From contig SVHG01000009.1 of assembly GCA_015055965.1 (NCBI GenBank), forward strand, positions 37,001 through 101,000: 64,000 nt of DNA, written 5' to 3'. The DNA is from Clostridiales bacterium (lineage in GTDB: Bacteria; Bacillota; Clostridia; Christensenellales; Borkfalkiaceae). The notes below the pieces were generated by a model, which worked only from the letters and a program-made list of their open reading frames with translations, was not told the origin of the DNA and did not search any database. Position 1 is the first letter of the stretch. Every line of letters starts with the position of its first letter. The translations under genes and the position numbers were made by a program. This document shows, in pieces, positions 1 to 10,470 of this stretch.

Positions 1-1817
1 ATAACGGCGTTATAGTGGCAGATTTAGCTTCTGCAAACGCGGGCGATACGGTAACCTTAAAGGCATTTTCCAGCTATAATAAAATGCTGGATTATTTCTG
101 TGTGGACGGCGTTAAAATAGAAGGCAATAGCTTTACCATGCCGGAAAAGGCGGTAACCGTTTCTGCGGTGTTTATTCCCGTTTATAAAGAAACTAACGTA
201 AAGCTTTCGTTAACGGTAAGCTATCAGCAGGCAACCAGCTATTGGTATGCGGAATATACCCCTGAAGCTATCGTGGTAGAAACGGTAGTAGAGGACGATT
301 TAATATTCACCTCTAAAAAGGGTACTACCAGCGTTGGTATGGCAGATAATATTGAATTTATAATCGGTTTAAGAAGCTCTGCTTCTGCGCTAAACAGCTC
401 TTGCTATAAGATGGTAGTAAGCGGTATTGGCGAATACTATTGGCAACGCTATAGCACTTATTTTTATAACGCAAGCAGTTACGGAATTAAGGTTGAGTTT
501 GAGGAATATAACCCCTTTGATCAAGGCTTCTTGGGCTATAAAACGCGCGTTACCATTCCCTATTCAGTAATAGGAACAAGCTACAACGACGCATACGGCA
601 ATCTTACCATTTGCCCCGCTATGAGAAACACCACCAATACCCTAAAAACGGGTTGGATTTCTTATAGTGAAATGAACTGTAATTGGGAAAATCCCTCTAC
701 TCACTTGCTAATAAACGCAAACGGCGAATTTGCTATGAACGTAGCTCAGGTGGATTATTTATTTACCGGTGACGAGCTTCTTTCACACGTTGCAGGCGCG
801 AACGGTATGAACGCATTAAAGGGCTCTTATACCTACGTCGTTCCCGGTAGCACCTTAGAATATTGGTCTAACAATATTGGTGATATAACCAGATTTAGTC
901 CCGGCGAAATATTCTTCTCTTGCGGTTCTTGCGATTTAAGAAGCACTTCAGTTTTAGCAACCTTTAACGGTATGAAGAATTTTATAGCCGAGCTTTCTAA
1001 ATTAAGTAGCGCAAAGATAAATATAGTTTCTTCCATTCCTTCAGTATCAACTCACGATGCAAAGGCGGTAATAGCTTATAACCGCATGGTTAAGGAATAC
1101 GTTCAAACCCTTTCTAACGTAGAGTATATTGATTTAAGCGAAGAAATTTTCGTTAACGACGGCGTAAACGTTCCCCTATACGCAAGCTCAACAACCCTTT
1201 CAGATGAGGGTAACAGACTGTTAGCCAAGCAAATTTTAAGCGCGCGCGGATTATATAATGATAGGTGGGGCGCAGAATGGGGTAGCGTTGGCTCTTATCT
1301 GGCAAGTGGGGCGTGGACGTACTCAAACGGAGTTCTTTCTAATACCGCAGGCGGTACTAACGTTATTTATAATAAAGCGGGAAGCAACACCGATTTTCTA
1401 TTTGAAATGCAGGTAACTGCAACCGCAATTTACAACGGCGATTTATACCCCAAGTTCGGTATTAATCTATTAAACTCAAATCACAGCAGATATTATTATA
1501 TTTCAGCAGTTAACTTAAACGAAGAAATCGCAGGTATAGTAGAAAAGCCCTATAGCGGTTACGATTGGCTAAACGGCACTACTTACACCATTAAGGATAT
1601 GCCTTATTCAAACGGTAAGTACGTTACCTTTAAGATTATTAAGAGCGATAACACCATTCTATTCTACATGAACGGTACGCTACTTGCTTCTACCTCTGCG
1701 GAAATATTTGATAGCGAGCCTATTACAATCGGCATATTCTCATTCAATACAGGTTTAACGGTAAAAAATATTAGATTAGTTACAGACCTTAACGAAATAG
1801 AAAAGGAGGTGGGCTAA
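1..1817 (+). CDS. Modular surface protein with CBM9-like, degenerate SGNH-like and LamG-like domains (5' partial)
   Basis: The frame is open at the left edge, so the N-terminus and any signal peptide are missing. A GTG at 15 is in frame but lies inside a domain, so it is not the start. Counting residues from position 15: 1-55 is the end of a beta-repeat finishing in a 'TMPEKAVTVSAVF' pattern typical of bacterial surface repeats. Residues 57-245 resemble a CBM9/DOMON-type carbohydrate-binding sandwich (YTPEAIVVETVVEDD, DNIEFIIGL). Residues 246-413 follow the SGNH-hydrolase block order (GDE 252-254, GST 278-280, GSCD 304-307, LSDEGN 395-400). Residues 415-590 look like a LamG/concanavalin-type sandwich. 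The SGNH catalytic positions appear substituted, so it may bind glycans rather than cleave esters. Its last codons carry the ribosome site of the next gene. Domain names come from pattern recall. Confidence 0.75.
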   Translation, partial: NGVIVADLASANAGDTVTLKAFSSYNKMLDYFCVDGVKIEGNSFTMPEKAVTVSAVFIPVYKETNVKLSLTVSYQQATSYWYAEYTPEAIVVETVVEDDLIFTSKKGTTSVGMADNIEFIIGLRSSASALNSSCYKMVVSGIGEYYWQRYSTYFYNASSYGIKVEFEEYNPFDQGFLGYKTRVTIPYSVIGTSYNDAYGNLTICPAMRNTTNTLKTGWISYSEMNCNWENPSTHLLINANGEFAMNVAQVDYLFTGDELLSHVAGANGMNALKGSYTYVVPGSTLEYWSNNIGDITRFSPGEIFFSCGSCDLRSTSVLATFNGMKNFIAELSKLSSAKINIVSSIPSVSTHDAKAVIAYNRMVKEYVQTLSNVEYIDLSEEIFVNDGVNVPLYASSTTLSDEGNRLLAKQILSARGLYNDRWGAEWGSVGSYLASGAWTYSNGVLSNTAGGTNVIYNKAGSNTDFLFEMQVTATAIYNGDLYPKFGINLLNSNHSRYYYISAVNLNEEIAGIVEKPYSGYDWLNGTTYTIKDMPYSNGKYVTFKIIKSDNTILFYMNGTLLASTSAEIFDSEPITIGIFSFNTGLTVKNIRLVTDLNEIEKEVG

Positions 1818-1818
1818 T

Positions 1819-4623
1819 ATGTTAAAGAACAAGTTAATAATTTTAGTTTTGGCAATTAGCCTGGTTTTCTCTGTTTTTGCTCTTTCAGGCTGTGGAACAA
1901 GTCAAGATACCGGCTCAACGGGCAGTTCTTCTCAAGAGCAAAGCTCAAGCGAGCACTCTGAAGATTCTTCAAGCAGTGAAGATTCAGCAATCTCAAGTGA
2001 AAGCTCAAGCGAGCATTCTTCAAGTAACGAAGATCCCGTTACGGTAACCGTAATCTTCTTAAATCACGATGGGGCGGAGCTTTATTCAGTAGAAATTGAA
2101 GAGGGTAGCGTTCCCGGCTATAATGGAGCAACCCCCACTAAGGCAAGCACCCCCGCAACTGAATATCAGTTTGAAGGTTGGGCATTAAACGGCGTCGTTT
2201 ACACCAGCTTACCCGCAGTTAGCGTTGATACCAGCTTTACCGCTTCTTATACGGAAGCTGCAAGAAAGTACACCGTTACCTTTATAGTAAACGGCGAAGA
2301 AAACAGTAAAGTGTACGAATACGGTGTTATGCCCTCTTACGAAGGCGAAACTAGGTTTGAAATAGACGGTGAGGTTTTCGTTCTAAGCGGTTGGGATAAG
2401 CCCATAACGGCAGTAGAAGGGGATTGCACTTATACGGCTAATTTAGTTAGTCGCGGGCCAGTTAAGTATTACGACGTAACCTTCGTTGTAGACGAAAGCT
2501 CTATAGTGGTGGCGGTTAAGGAAAATACCGTGCCCGTATTTTACGGCGAGCCTTACCGCAAGGAAAAAGCAGAATGCTCTTACCGCTTTATAGGCTGGAA
2601 GAATGGCGACGCAGTTTACGAAGAACTACCCGTAGTAACCGAAAACGTTACTTATACCGCCTTATTTGAAACGGTATATAAGCAGTTTACCGTAACCTTT
2701 AAGCACGAGGGCGAGCCCGTTCAAACGGTAAGCGTTCAGTACGGACAAGCTCCCGTTTATACCGGAGCAAATCTAACCAAGCAATCAGATTCTAAATACG
2801 ATTACAGCTTAGCCGGCTGGATTAGATACGGCGAGGTTTACTACGGCGAGCTTCCCCACGTATACGAGGATATGGCGTTTGAAGCAGTGTTTGAAAAGAC
2901 CTTACGCGTATACAACGTAACGGTTAACTACTACTTAAACGGCACTATTTTTGATAGCTATTCTCAAAATTATACCTGCGGTGACGATTATGAAATAGCT
3001 TCTCCTGCAGTAAGCGGATATTCCCCCTCTTTTGCATACGTTTCAGGTTGCGTCGTAGAAGATAGAACGGTGGACGTTTATTATTCCTCTTACGACGTTT
3101 GGAATGGCGAAAGTGAAAGCGTAACCGCTCAGGGCGAAGGAACTCAAGATTCACCCTATATTATTACCACGGCAGAGCAGGTTGCTCAGCTTGCCAAGGA
3201 CGTAGACGGCGGAAACGCTTACGAAAACGTATATTTTAAATTAAACAACGATTTAGACCTTGCAAATATTGCGTGGGAAGCAATCGGTCATTACGACTAT
3301 CCCTTCGGCGGTCATTTTGACGGTAACGGACACTTAATATACAATTTAAGCTATAGAAGCGAGCTTGCTAACAGTAACGCAAATTCCGGCCACGGATTAT
3401 TCTCTACGGTAAGCGGTAGCGTTAAAAATCTTAACGTAAGCGGTAGCGTATATTCAGTTGCTAAATACACCGCGTTGGTAGTTGGTCACAATAAGGGCGG
3501 TTTAGTTCAAAACTGCAATTCCTTCGGTACGGTATGCGGTTTTGGTAATACCGCGGGTATCGTTGGCTGGTCTAGCGGTGAAATTAAAAACTGCAATAAC
3601 TACGCAACTATTACTCAGACGGGCGCATCAGGCTCATATAGAACTGCAGGTATCGTTGGCGGAACTAACGCTTCAGTAAGCTATTGCAATAACTACGGTC
3701 AGGTTATAGTAGACGGCGGTAGCGGTACTGTTGCAGGCATAGTTGCAAGAAAGGAAGGTAGCGCGGTTATAAGTTACTGCAATAACTACGGCTACGTTTC
3801 ATCAACTAAAAACTACGTTGGCGGTGTTATAGGCTACGCTTTAGGTCAAGCAGACGCAATTAAAGGCTGTAACAATTACGCCCCCGTATACGGCGCAGCT
3901 TATACTTCAGGCGTCGTTGGTTACAACGTAGAAACGGCTATTGAAAGCTGTTCAAACTACGGCTTAGTTAAGGGTAGCTCTAACGTTGGCGGTATCGTTG
4001 GTTACACTAAGGATAACGTAACTAACTGTGAAAACGTTGGTTATATTTACGGTACGTCAAACTACGTTGGCGGTGTTGTTGGCAGAGCCTACGCTAACGT
4101 TCATAACTGCGTAAATAAGGGTGACGTACTTGCAGATAATTCATCTGCCGGCGGTGTTATTGGTTATTTTTACGCAAATAAGGATTTAGCTGAGGTTAAC
4201 GGCGTAAAGAACTGCGTTAACTTCGGTAGCGTAACCGTTACGGTTAGCGGTAGCAACGCAAACGCAGGCGGTGTTATTGGCGTTGCAGCAAAGGTAGATG
4301 GCGATAACGGCGATTACGTTAAGCCCTACGTTGAAGAGTGCGTAAACCACGGCTTAGTTCTTTCTAACGCAAGCTATACCGGCGGTGTGCTTGGCGGATG
4401 TAACGGCGCTTTAGTTAAAAATTGCGTAAACCACGCAAACGTTATTTCTGAGAGCGGTTCTTACGTTGCAGGTATTGCAGGCAGTAACTGGGGCTACGGC
4501 TCGGTAAGCTCTTGTACTAACTACGGCGCAATTTTAGGCGGTGCAACCGTTGGCGAAATTTGCGGTCAGTTAACCAGCACCTCAACTGCGGTCGGTAACT
4601 TAAGCTTAGGAAAATTATTATAA
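1819..4623 (+). CDS. InlB-repeat / GLUG beta-helix surface lipoprotein, 934 aa
   Basis: The ATG follows AAAAGGAGG inside the end of the upstream gene, so the two are translationally linked. A lipoprotein signal ends in ALSGC with Cys25 as the lipidated residue. Residues 26-71 are a Ser/Glu-rich linker. About five InlB B-repeat (Flg_new/Listeria-Bacteroides) units span residues 74-365, each with the pattern V.F...G....V..G..P.Y.G..P.......Y.F.GW. A MucBP-like strand set at 366-425 (YNVTVNYYLNG) follows. Residues 427-925 form a GLUG-type right-handed beta-helix with repeats such as NCNNYG followed by GGIVG. It is probably an extended adhesin or ligand-binding stalk anchored to the membrane outer face. 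The ligand is unknown. It is a shorter relative of the next gene. Confidence 0.85.
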   Translation: MLKNKLIILVLAISLVFSVFALSGCGTSQDTGSTGSSSQEQSSSEHSEDSSSSEDSAISSESSSEHSSSNEDPVTVTVIFLNHDGAELYSVEIEEGSVPGYNGATPTKASTPATEYQFEGWALNGVVYTSLPAVSVDTSFTASYTEAARKYTVTFIVNGEENSKVYEYGVMPSYEGETRFEIDGEVFVLSGWDKPITAVEGDCTYTANLVSRGPVKYYDVTFVVDESSIVVAVKENTVPVFYGEPYRKEKAECSYRFIGWKNGDAVYEELPVVTENVTYTALFETVYKQFTVTFKHEGEPVQTVSVQYGQAPVYTGANLTKQSDSKYDYSLAGWIRYGEVYYGELPHVYEDMAFEAVFEKTLRVYNVTVNYYLNGTIFDSYSQNYTCGDDYEIASPAVSGYSPSFAYVSGCVVEDRTVDVYYSSYDVWNGESESVTAQGEGTQDSPYIITTAEQVAQLAKDVDGGNAYENVYFKLNNDLDLANIAWEAIGHYDYPFGGHFDGNGHLIYNLSYRSELANSNANSGHGLFSTVSGSVKNLNVSGSVYSVAKYTALVVGHNKGGLVQNCNSFGTVCGFGNTAGIVGWSSGEIKNCNNYATITQTGASGSYRTAGIVGGTNASVSYCNNYGQVIVDGGSGTVAGIVARKEGSAVISYCNNYGYVSSTKNYVGGVIGYALGQADAIKGCNNYAPVYGAAYTSGVVGYNVETAIESCSNYGLVKGSSNVGGIVGYTKDNVTNCENVGYIYGTSNYVGGVVGRAYANVHNCVNKGDVLADNSSAGGVIGYFYANKDLAEVNGVKNCVNFGSVTVTVSGSNANAGGVIGVAAKVDGDNGDYVKPYVEECVNHGLVLSNASYTGGVLGGCNGALVKNCVNHANVISESGSYVAGIAGSNWGYGSVSSCTNYGAILGGATVGEICGQLTSTSTAVGNLSLGKLL

Positions 4624-4632
4624 TAAGATTTG

Positions 4633-4673
4633 TTAAGGGGAAATTAAAATTTTAACGTTTTAATTCCCCTTAA
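4633..4673 (+). terminator. Stem-loop after the 934-aa lipoprotein gene, weak terminator
   Basis: TTAAGGGGAAATTAAAA pairs with TTTTAATTCCCCTTAA with one bulged A and a short loop. No T-run follows the right arm, so it is a poor classical terminator. It may act as an mRNA 3'-end stabiliser. Confidence 0.4.
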
Positions 4674-4748
4674 AGCCGTTAAAAGGGAATATTTATAAAT
4701 ATATTTATAAAGTTATAAAAATTATAGCGGTAAATTTTTAAAAAACTA

Positions 4749-4777
4749 TTGCAAAAAGAATAATTATGTGTTAAAAT
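4749..4777 (+). promoter_or_regulatory. Sigma-A-type promoter for the 1848-aa lipoprotein gene
   Basis: The -35 is TTGCAA (4749-4754). After a 17-base spacer comes TAAAAT (4772-4777), preceded by TG plus one base, giving an extended -10. The predicted leader is about 110 bases and ends in AGGAGG just before the ATG at 4892. Confidence 0.6.
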
Positions 4778-4891
4778 AGAATTTGCAAGTTAGAAACCAA
4801 TAGGCAAGGGGTAAAAAAGGGTTAAATTTTGATAAAAAACCGTAAATTTGCCTCAAGCCAGTAATATAACGCAAAGTTATAGGAGGAAAAA

Positions 4892-7800
4892 ATGAAAAGA
4901 AAACTTTTATCAGCTCTTTGCATCGTAATTTTTGCGATTGCAACGGTAGCGATGACTGCTTGTACACCACTTAAGCACACCGTTACCTTCGTTAACTACG
5001 ACGGAACACAGCTATATTCCGTAGTAGTTGATCACAACGCAATCCCCGCTTACGAGGGCGAAGCCCCTGTAAGAGCAGAGGACAACTTGTACGTTTACGA
5101 ATTCAACGGTTGGTTGGATTCTGAAGGTACTTATTACGAATCTCTTCCCGTTACCGGGGCAGACGTTACTTACACCGCAAGCTATGCGTTAACCGCTAAA
5201 TATCTTGCAGTATTCGTAAACGGAAGCGAGGTTCTACAAAGCGAAACCCTTTACGAAGGCGACGCAGTAGTATACAAGGGCGAAACCCCCGTTAAGGCGG
5301 TAGACGAACAGTATACTTACACCTTTGCCGGTTGGACGGAAGGCGGAGTTGAGTATCCCGTAGGCTCAGAATTACCCGCAATCAGCGGTCACGTAACCTA
5401 CCACGCATATTTCAGCACCACTAACAATTACCGTATCAACTTCGTAAACGGCGAACAAACCTTACAGTCTAGCTTATTAGTAGAAGGTAGCGCTATTGCT
5501 TACGAAGGCGAAACCCCCGTTAAAGAACCTGATTCTTATTACCGTTATGAATTTGCAGGTTGGTCTTTAACTGAAGGCGGCGAAATAGTAGATATCGCTG
5601 CTACCGCAACCGAAAGCTTAACCTACTACGCAGTATTCAATTCATTTGAAAGAGTATACGTTGTTACCTTCGTTGGCGCAAACGGCGAAACTCTATTTAG
5701 TCAAGAAATGAACTACGGCGAAGTTCCCGCATATAACGGCGAAGCTCCCGTTAAGGCATCAGACGCTCAATATCACTACACCTTCTCCGGTTGGGATAAA
5801 GAAATTGGCGCAGTAGAAGGGGATGTAACTTATACCGCACAATTTAGCACCACTTTAAGAGAATATAACGTAACTTGGCACGTAAACGGCGAAGCTTCTA
5901 CCGAAGTTCTTGCATACGGCACAGCTCCCTCTCGTGAAGACGCTTACGTATACGGTAAGGTATTCTTAGGTTGGGCAACCGGCGAAAACGGCGAAGTTGT
6001 TGATTTAGCTAGCCAAGCTATTGCAGGCGAAACTCATTATTACGCAGTATTTAGCGATACCAGCGTTTGGAACGGTACTTATCCTAACGTTGCTAACGGC
6101 TACACCTTCAGCGGTGAAGGTACTGAAGAATCTCCTTGGTTAATTCAATCTGCAACTGATTTAGCTGCTCTTTCAAGATTAACCACCGGCAAGAAGGACT
6201 TTGGTAAGGGTACTTATTACAAGCTAACCGTAAACGTTGACTTAAGCGTTGGCGGATGGGTTCCCATTTGTGATAGCAACACCACCCCGGGCGGTTGGCA
6301 TTCTATAGCTAACTTCTTTAGCGCAAACTTTGACGGTAGCAATAAGACTATAACCATGAAAGAAGAAAACGCAGCAGTATGCTTCGGTTTATTCATGGGC
6401 TTAGCTAACTGTACCGTAGAAAATATTAACTTTGAAGGTAGCATTACCGGCGCTCACTACCACGCAGCTCTTGCAACCTATATGAACGGCGGAGTTACCG
6501 TTAAGAACGTAACTACTAACGTAGATATCACCGTTACGGATACTATTAATGACGCTCAAGCAAGAACGGGCGCTATCGCAGGTCAAGTAAACGGTACGGG
6601 TAACGCTCTTATCAACTGCAAGAACACCGGCGATATTACCGCTTTAGCTCATCAAACCAAGGTTGGCGGTTTAGTAGGCTTTGCATACGGCGAGCTTGCA
6701 TTAGAAAACTGCTCTAACGAAGGCGTTGTTAAGGGTATCGTAACCGCAAACACCATTTACGGTGTAGATAGCACCTTCGTTGGTTTACTAGTTGGTGACT
6801 ACTTTGGCACGAAGTTCACTATCACTTGGAATGCTAACGGCGTAGAAAGCACTTCTACGGTTGATGCAGGTCGTAAGCCCGTTTACAGCGGTGAAACCCC
6901 CGTTAAGGCAGACGACGAGCTTTACAGATACACCTTCGCAGGTTGGTCTTTAACCGAAGGTGGAAAGGCTGAAGAAATCGGCTTTGCATTATCAGATTTA
7001 ACTTACCACGCAGTATTCAGTAAGGTTGACTTATACACCATTACCTTTACTGATGAAAAGGGTAACGTATTAGACGTTCAAAGAGTATTAGAAGGCGAAT
7101 GCGCAACCTTCCAAGGCGAAATTCCCACTATCGAAAACACTCCTGAACATAAATATAAATATATAGGTTGGATTGTAGACGGCGTAAGCTATTCATTTGA
7201 AGACGTACTTCCCGAAGTATTTGAATCTGCAACCTACGTATTAGAAATTAAGGAATCTATTAACGAACACGAAATCGTTTGGAACGTAGACGGCAACTTA
7301 ACCAAGAAGGACTTTGCTTTCGGCGTAGTTCCCACCTTTAACGGTACTCCCGAAAAAGCTGCAACCGCTCAGTACACCTACACCTTTGTAGGTTGGTCAA
7401 CCAGCGAAAACGGCGCAGTTATAGAAGTTCCCGCAGTTAGCGGTCCTGCAACCTATTACGCAGTATTTACTGCAACCGTTAACAAGTACACCGTAACCTT
7501 CCTTGGCGAAGACGGGGCTAAGCTTCAATCTCACCTTTTAGAATACGGCACTCAAATCGTATTTGAAGGCGAGCTTCCCACTTTAGCAAGAACTCAACAG
7601 TATACTTACTATCCCGCATGGAAGGTTGGCGAAGAGGTTATTGACCTTCGTACCGGCACTCTTCCCGAAATCACGGCAGACGTAACTTACGAATTCGTTA
7701 ATATTGCGGAAGTTAACCAATACACAATTACTGTTAACTACGTTGTTAATAGTGGCGCAGTAGTAGCTCCCACCTCTAAGAGCTTTACCGTTGATTACGG

Positions 7801-10438
7801 CACTGCTTACGGCGAAGCAGAAACCGCTTCTCCCGCAGTTAACGGCTTCGCTCCCGACCGTTACTGGTTAGCAGGTATCGTATTTGACGATGCTACTTAC
7901 ACCGTTAACTACACCCCCGTTACCGTATGGGACGGCTCTACCGGAACTTCATTTGAAAGCGGTTCAGGTACTGCAAGCGATCCTTACATTATTAAAACGG
8001 GCGCTCAGCTTGCTTACCTTGCAAAGCTTGGTATGGATAATACCTCTGCTAAGGGCTCTGTTTACGGCACGGGCGTATACTACAAATTAGGCGCAAGTAT
8101 AGACTTAAGCGGATATCAATGGACTCCCATTTGCTTCCGTGATACAACAACCACTTATAACTGGACTTACTTTGACGGTAACTTTGACGGTGCTGGTCAT
8201 ACCATTATAATGAATATCTCTAACACCGGCTTCGGTTACGGCTTATTCCAAGGCGTTGGTCCTAAGTCAGTTGTTAAGAACTTAACTATCGCAGGTAAGG
8301 TTAGCGTTAAGCACAGAGCGGGTGCTATTGCATACATCAGCTTAGCAGGCGCTGTTATTGATAACGTTCATAACTATGCAGATATTTTAGCATCTGTAAC
8401 CGGTGGAGATTACTGGGTAGGTGGCTTCCTTGGTTCAGCAACTACTACTCAGTTAACCAATAGCACTAACTACGGTGAAGTAAAGGGCGGCAGCTTAACT
8501 GGTGGCTTCTTCGGTACTGCAGCAAGCTGTACGGTTGATAACAGTGTAAACTACGGAAACGTAACGGGTGGCTCTGGTGCTAGAAGAGTAGGTGGTATCA
8601 TTGGTGAAGGTACCGGTACAACGAAGGTAACCAATTCAGCAAACTTTGGTAACGTTACCGGTGGTAAGGTTACGGTTTATAAATCAGATAAAACAACTGT
8701 AGATTATTATGAAGGTAGTATAGGTGGTATTATCGGTCATGCGAATAAGTCACAAGTACTTAACAGCGCAAACTACGGCACAGTAACCGGTGTAGCTGCT
8801 AGATATCTTGGCGGTATTACAGCTCTTTCTTCCGGTGCTACGGTAGACGGTTGCGTAAACTACGGTGAAATCAAGGCTTCCGGTTCATACAACGGCGGTA
8901 TTACAGGTACTACTCAGTCTGCTTCAAAGACTCTTAATAGTGTAAACTACGGTAAGGTAACCGCTTCTGACGTTAATACCGGCGGTATTTCAGGTTACTT
9001 AGGCAACGGCTCAAGATTAGACGGATGTACTAACTACGGTGAAGTAAGCGGTACGAGTGACGTTGGTGGTATTGCCGGTGAAAACCAATCTAACCCCGGT
9101 GTTAATGCTTCTAACTATAACTACGGTGCAATTAAAGGTACCGGCTCTAACATTGGCGGTATCGTTGGTAATAATACTAAGGCAAACGGCGGTAAGGTAC
9201 TAAATTCATTCAACTACGGTACTGTAACCGGACCTAAGTACGTTGGCGGTATTGCAGGTACTTCAGCTACCAGCACGACTGTAGAAAATTGTGAAAACCA
9301 CGGAACGATTTCCGGTACTAACCAATACATTGGCGGTATCGTTGGCGGTGGCGCGACGGCAACTGTTAAGAATTGTAAAAACTACGGCTTTATCAATTCT
9401 CCAAAAGCAAACAATATCGCAGGTATCGTAGGCTTTGCAACTAGTACTACTGAAGTTATCCTTTGCGAAAACCACGGTGATATTATTGCCGGAACAAGCT
9501 CTAACGGCGCTATCGTTGGTTATCTTGGTGGCGGTGCTACTTTAGAGACTGCTTCTAAGGTTGTTGGTTGTGTAAACTACGGTGATATAAGCGGTACGGC
9601 TACAGTTGGTGGTATCGTTGGTCTAAATAACGGTTACGTAACCCGTTACTTCGTAGAAGGCGAAGCAGAGGTTAAAACGGTTAACTACGGTAACGTAACT
9701 GCTACCAGCTCATACGTTGGCGGTATTTGCGGTAACACGGGTATTTCTTCTAACTGCGTTGCTTCTATGACGGAATACGCTATTAACTACGGTACTATTA
9801 CTGCAGGTAAGAATTCAGATAGCGTAAGCTCTGTTGGTGGTATTAACGGTCAAGTTACTAACGGCGGTTCAATTCAAAACTGTGAAAACCACGGCGCTGT
9901 AAGCGGTACGGGTAGCCAAGTTGGCGGTATTACCGGTTACTTAAACGGAACTGTAACGGGATGTATTAACGATGCAGACGTTTACGGTGGCGGTAACTAC
10001 GTTGGCGGTATCGTTGGCGAAAGCAAGGGTACTGTTAAAGACGTAGAAAATAGCGGTAACGTAAAGTCTTACACCAGTTATATTGGCGGTGCTGTTGGCC
10101 GTAACAATGGCGGTACTGTAGAAAATGCTACTAACCGCGGTTCAGTTACTGCAGAAAGAGCTGCTCAAGAAGCAGGTACCGGCATAGGTGGTGTTATTGG
10201 TTCTAACCAAAATAGCGCAACTGCTTCTAAGCTTTATAACTACGGCGACGTAATCGGTTATACCCAAGTTGGCGGTATTTCAGGTTACCAAGGCGCAGGC
10301 TCAAGTATAGATACTGCTGTTAACGAAGGCGACGTTACTGGTTACGGCACGGTTGGTCAAATCGTTGGTACTAACAACTCTGTTGACTTAACAACTAACG
10401 CAAGCGGTAGCGGTGTCGTTACGGATTTAGAAGAATAA
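4892..10438 (+). CDS. Giant InlB-repeat / GLUG beta-helix surface lipoprotein, 1848 aa
   Basis: AGGAGG (4881-4886) precedes the ATG. The signal peptide ends in AMTAC, with Cys24 as the predicted lipidated residue. The layout is two rounds of the same architecture. InlB-type repeats lie at about 28-388 and a first short GLUG helix at 390-635. InlB-type repeats resume at 640-940, then a MucBP-like unit at 943-1008, then a long GLUG helix from 1009 to the C-terminus. The helix has dozens of turns of the type (V/S)NYG.V.G followed by VGGI.G. No transmembrane segment or sortase motif is seen after the signal, so anchoring is by lipid alone. It has its own promoter and is followed by two hairpin terminators, so it is probably a single-gene transcript. 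Function is inferred as adhesion or ligand binding. The DNA is internally repetitive, which makes it prone to misassembly and to repeat-number change. Confidence 0.87.
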   Translation: MKRKLLSALCIVIFAIATVAMTACTPLKHTVTFVNYDGTQLYSVVVDHNAIPAYEGEAPVRAEDNLYVYEFNGWLDSEGTYYESLPVTGADVTYTASYALTAKYLAVFVNGSEVLQSETLYEGDAVVYKGETPVKAVDEQYTYTFAGWTEGGVEYPVGSELPAISGHVTYHAYFSTTNNYRINFVNGEQTLQSSLLVEGSAIAYEGETPVKEPDSYYRYEFAGWSLTEGGEIVDIAATATESLTYYAVFNSFERVYVVTFVGANGETLFSQEMNYGEVPAYNGEAPVKASDAQYHYTFSGWDKEIGAVEGDVTYTAQFSTTLREYNVTWHVNGEASTEVLAYGTAPSREDAYVYGKVFLGWATGENGEVVDLASQAIAGETHYYAVFSDTSVWNGTYPNVANGYTFSGEGTEESPWLIQSATDLAALSRLTTGKKDFGKGTYYKLTVNVDLSVGGWVPICDSNTTPGGWHSIANFFSANFDGSNKTITMKEENAAVCFGLFMGLANCTVENINFEGSITGAHYHAALATYMNGGVTVKNVTTNVDITVTDTINDAQARTGAIAGQVNGTGNALINCKNTGDITALAHQTKVGGLVGFAYGELALENCSNEGVVKGIVTANTIYGVDSTFVGLLVGDYFGTKFTITWNANGVESTSTVDAGRKPVYSGETPVKADDELYRYTFAGWSLTEGGKAEEIGFALSDLTYHAVFSKVDLYTITFTDEKGNVLDVQRVLEGECATFQGEIPTIENTPEHKYKYIGWIVDGVSYSFEDVLPEVFESATYVLEIKESINEHEIVWNVDGNLTKKDFAFGVVPTFNGTPEKAATAQYTYTFVGWSTSENGAVIEVPAVSGPATYYAVFTATVNKYTVTFLGEDGAKLQSHLLEYGTQIVFEGELPTLARTQQYTYYPAWKVGEEVIDLRTGTLPEITADVTYEFVNIAEVNQYTITVNYVVNSGAVVAPTSKSFTVDYGTAYGEAETASPAVNGFAPDRYWLAGIVFDDATYTVNYTPVTVWDGSTGTSFESGSGTASDPYIIKTGAQLAYLAKLGMDNTSAKGSVYGTGVYYKLGASIDLSGYQWTPICFRDTTTTYNWTYFDGNFDGAGHTIIMNISNTGFGYGLFQGVGPKSVVKNLTIAGKVSVKHRAGAIAYISLAGAVIDNVHNYADILASVTGGDYWVGGFLGSATTTQLTNSTNYGEVKGGSLTGGFFGTAASCTVDNSVNYGNVTGGSGARRVGGIIGEGTGTTKVTNSANFGNVTGGKVTVYKSDKTTVDYYEGSIGGIIGHANKSQVLNSANYGTVTGVAARYLGGITALSSGATVDGCVNYGEIKASGSYNGGITGTTQSASKTLNSVNYGKVTASDVNTGGISGYLGNGSRLDGCTNYGEVSGTSDVGGIAGENQSNPGVNASNYNYGAIKGTGSNIGGIVGNNTKANGGKVLNSFNYGTVTGPKYVGGIAGTSATSTTVENCENHGTISGTNQYIGGIVGGGATATVKNCKNYGFINSPKANNIAGIVGFATSTTEVILCENHGDIIAGTSSNGAIVGYLGGGATLETASKVVGCVNYGDISGTATVGGIVGLNNGYVTRYFVEGEAEVKTVNYGNVTATSSYVGGICGNTGISSNCVASMTEYAINYGTITAGKNSDSVSSVGGINGQVTNGGSIQNCENHGAVSGTGSQVGGITGYLNGTVTGCINDADVYGGGNYVGGIVGESKGTVKDVENSGNVKSYTSYIGGAVGRNNGGTVENATNRGSVTAERAAQEAGTGIGGVIGSNQNSATASKLYNYGDVIGYTQVGGISGYQGAGSSIDTAVNEGDVTGYGTVGQIVGTNNSVDLTTNASGSGVVTDLEE

Positions 10439-10470
10439 TAGCAAAATAAAAGTTTTCATTAAATAAACAA

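Noticed and set aside
8390..10400. Short recurring AACTACGG-type motifs considered as non-coding repeats
   Set aside because: They encode the NYG and VGGI.G turns of a beta-helix and keep frame throughout.
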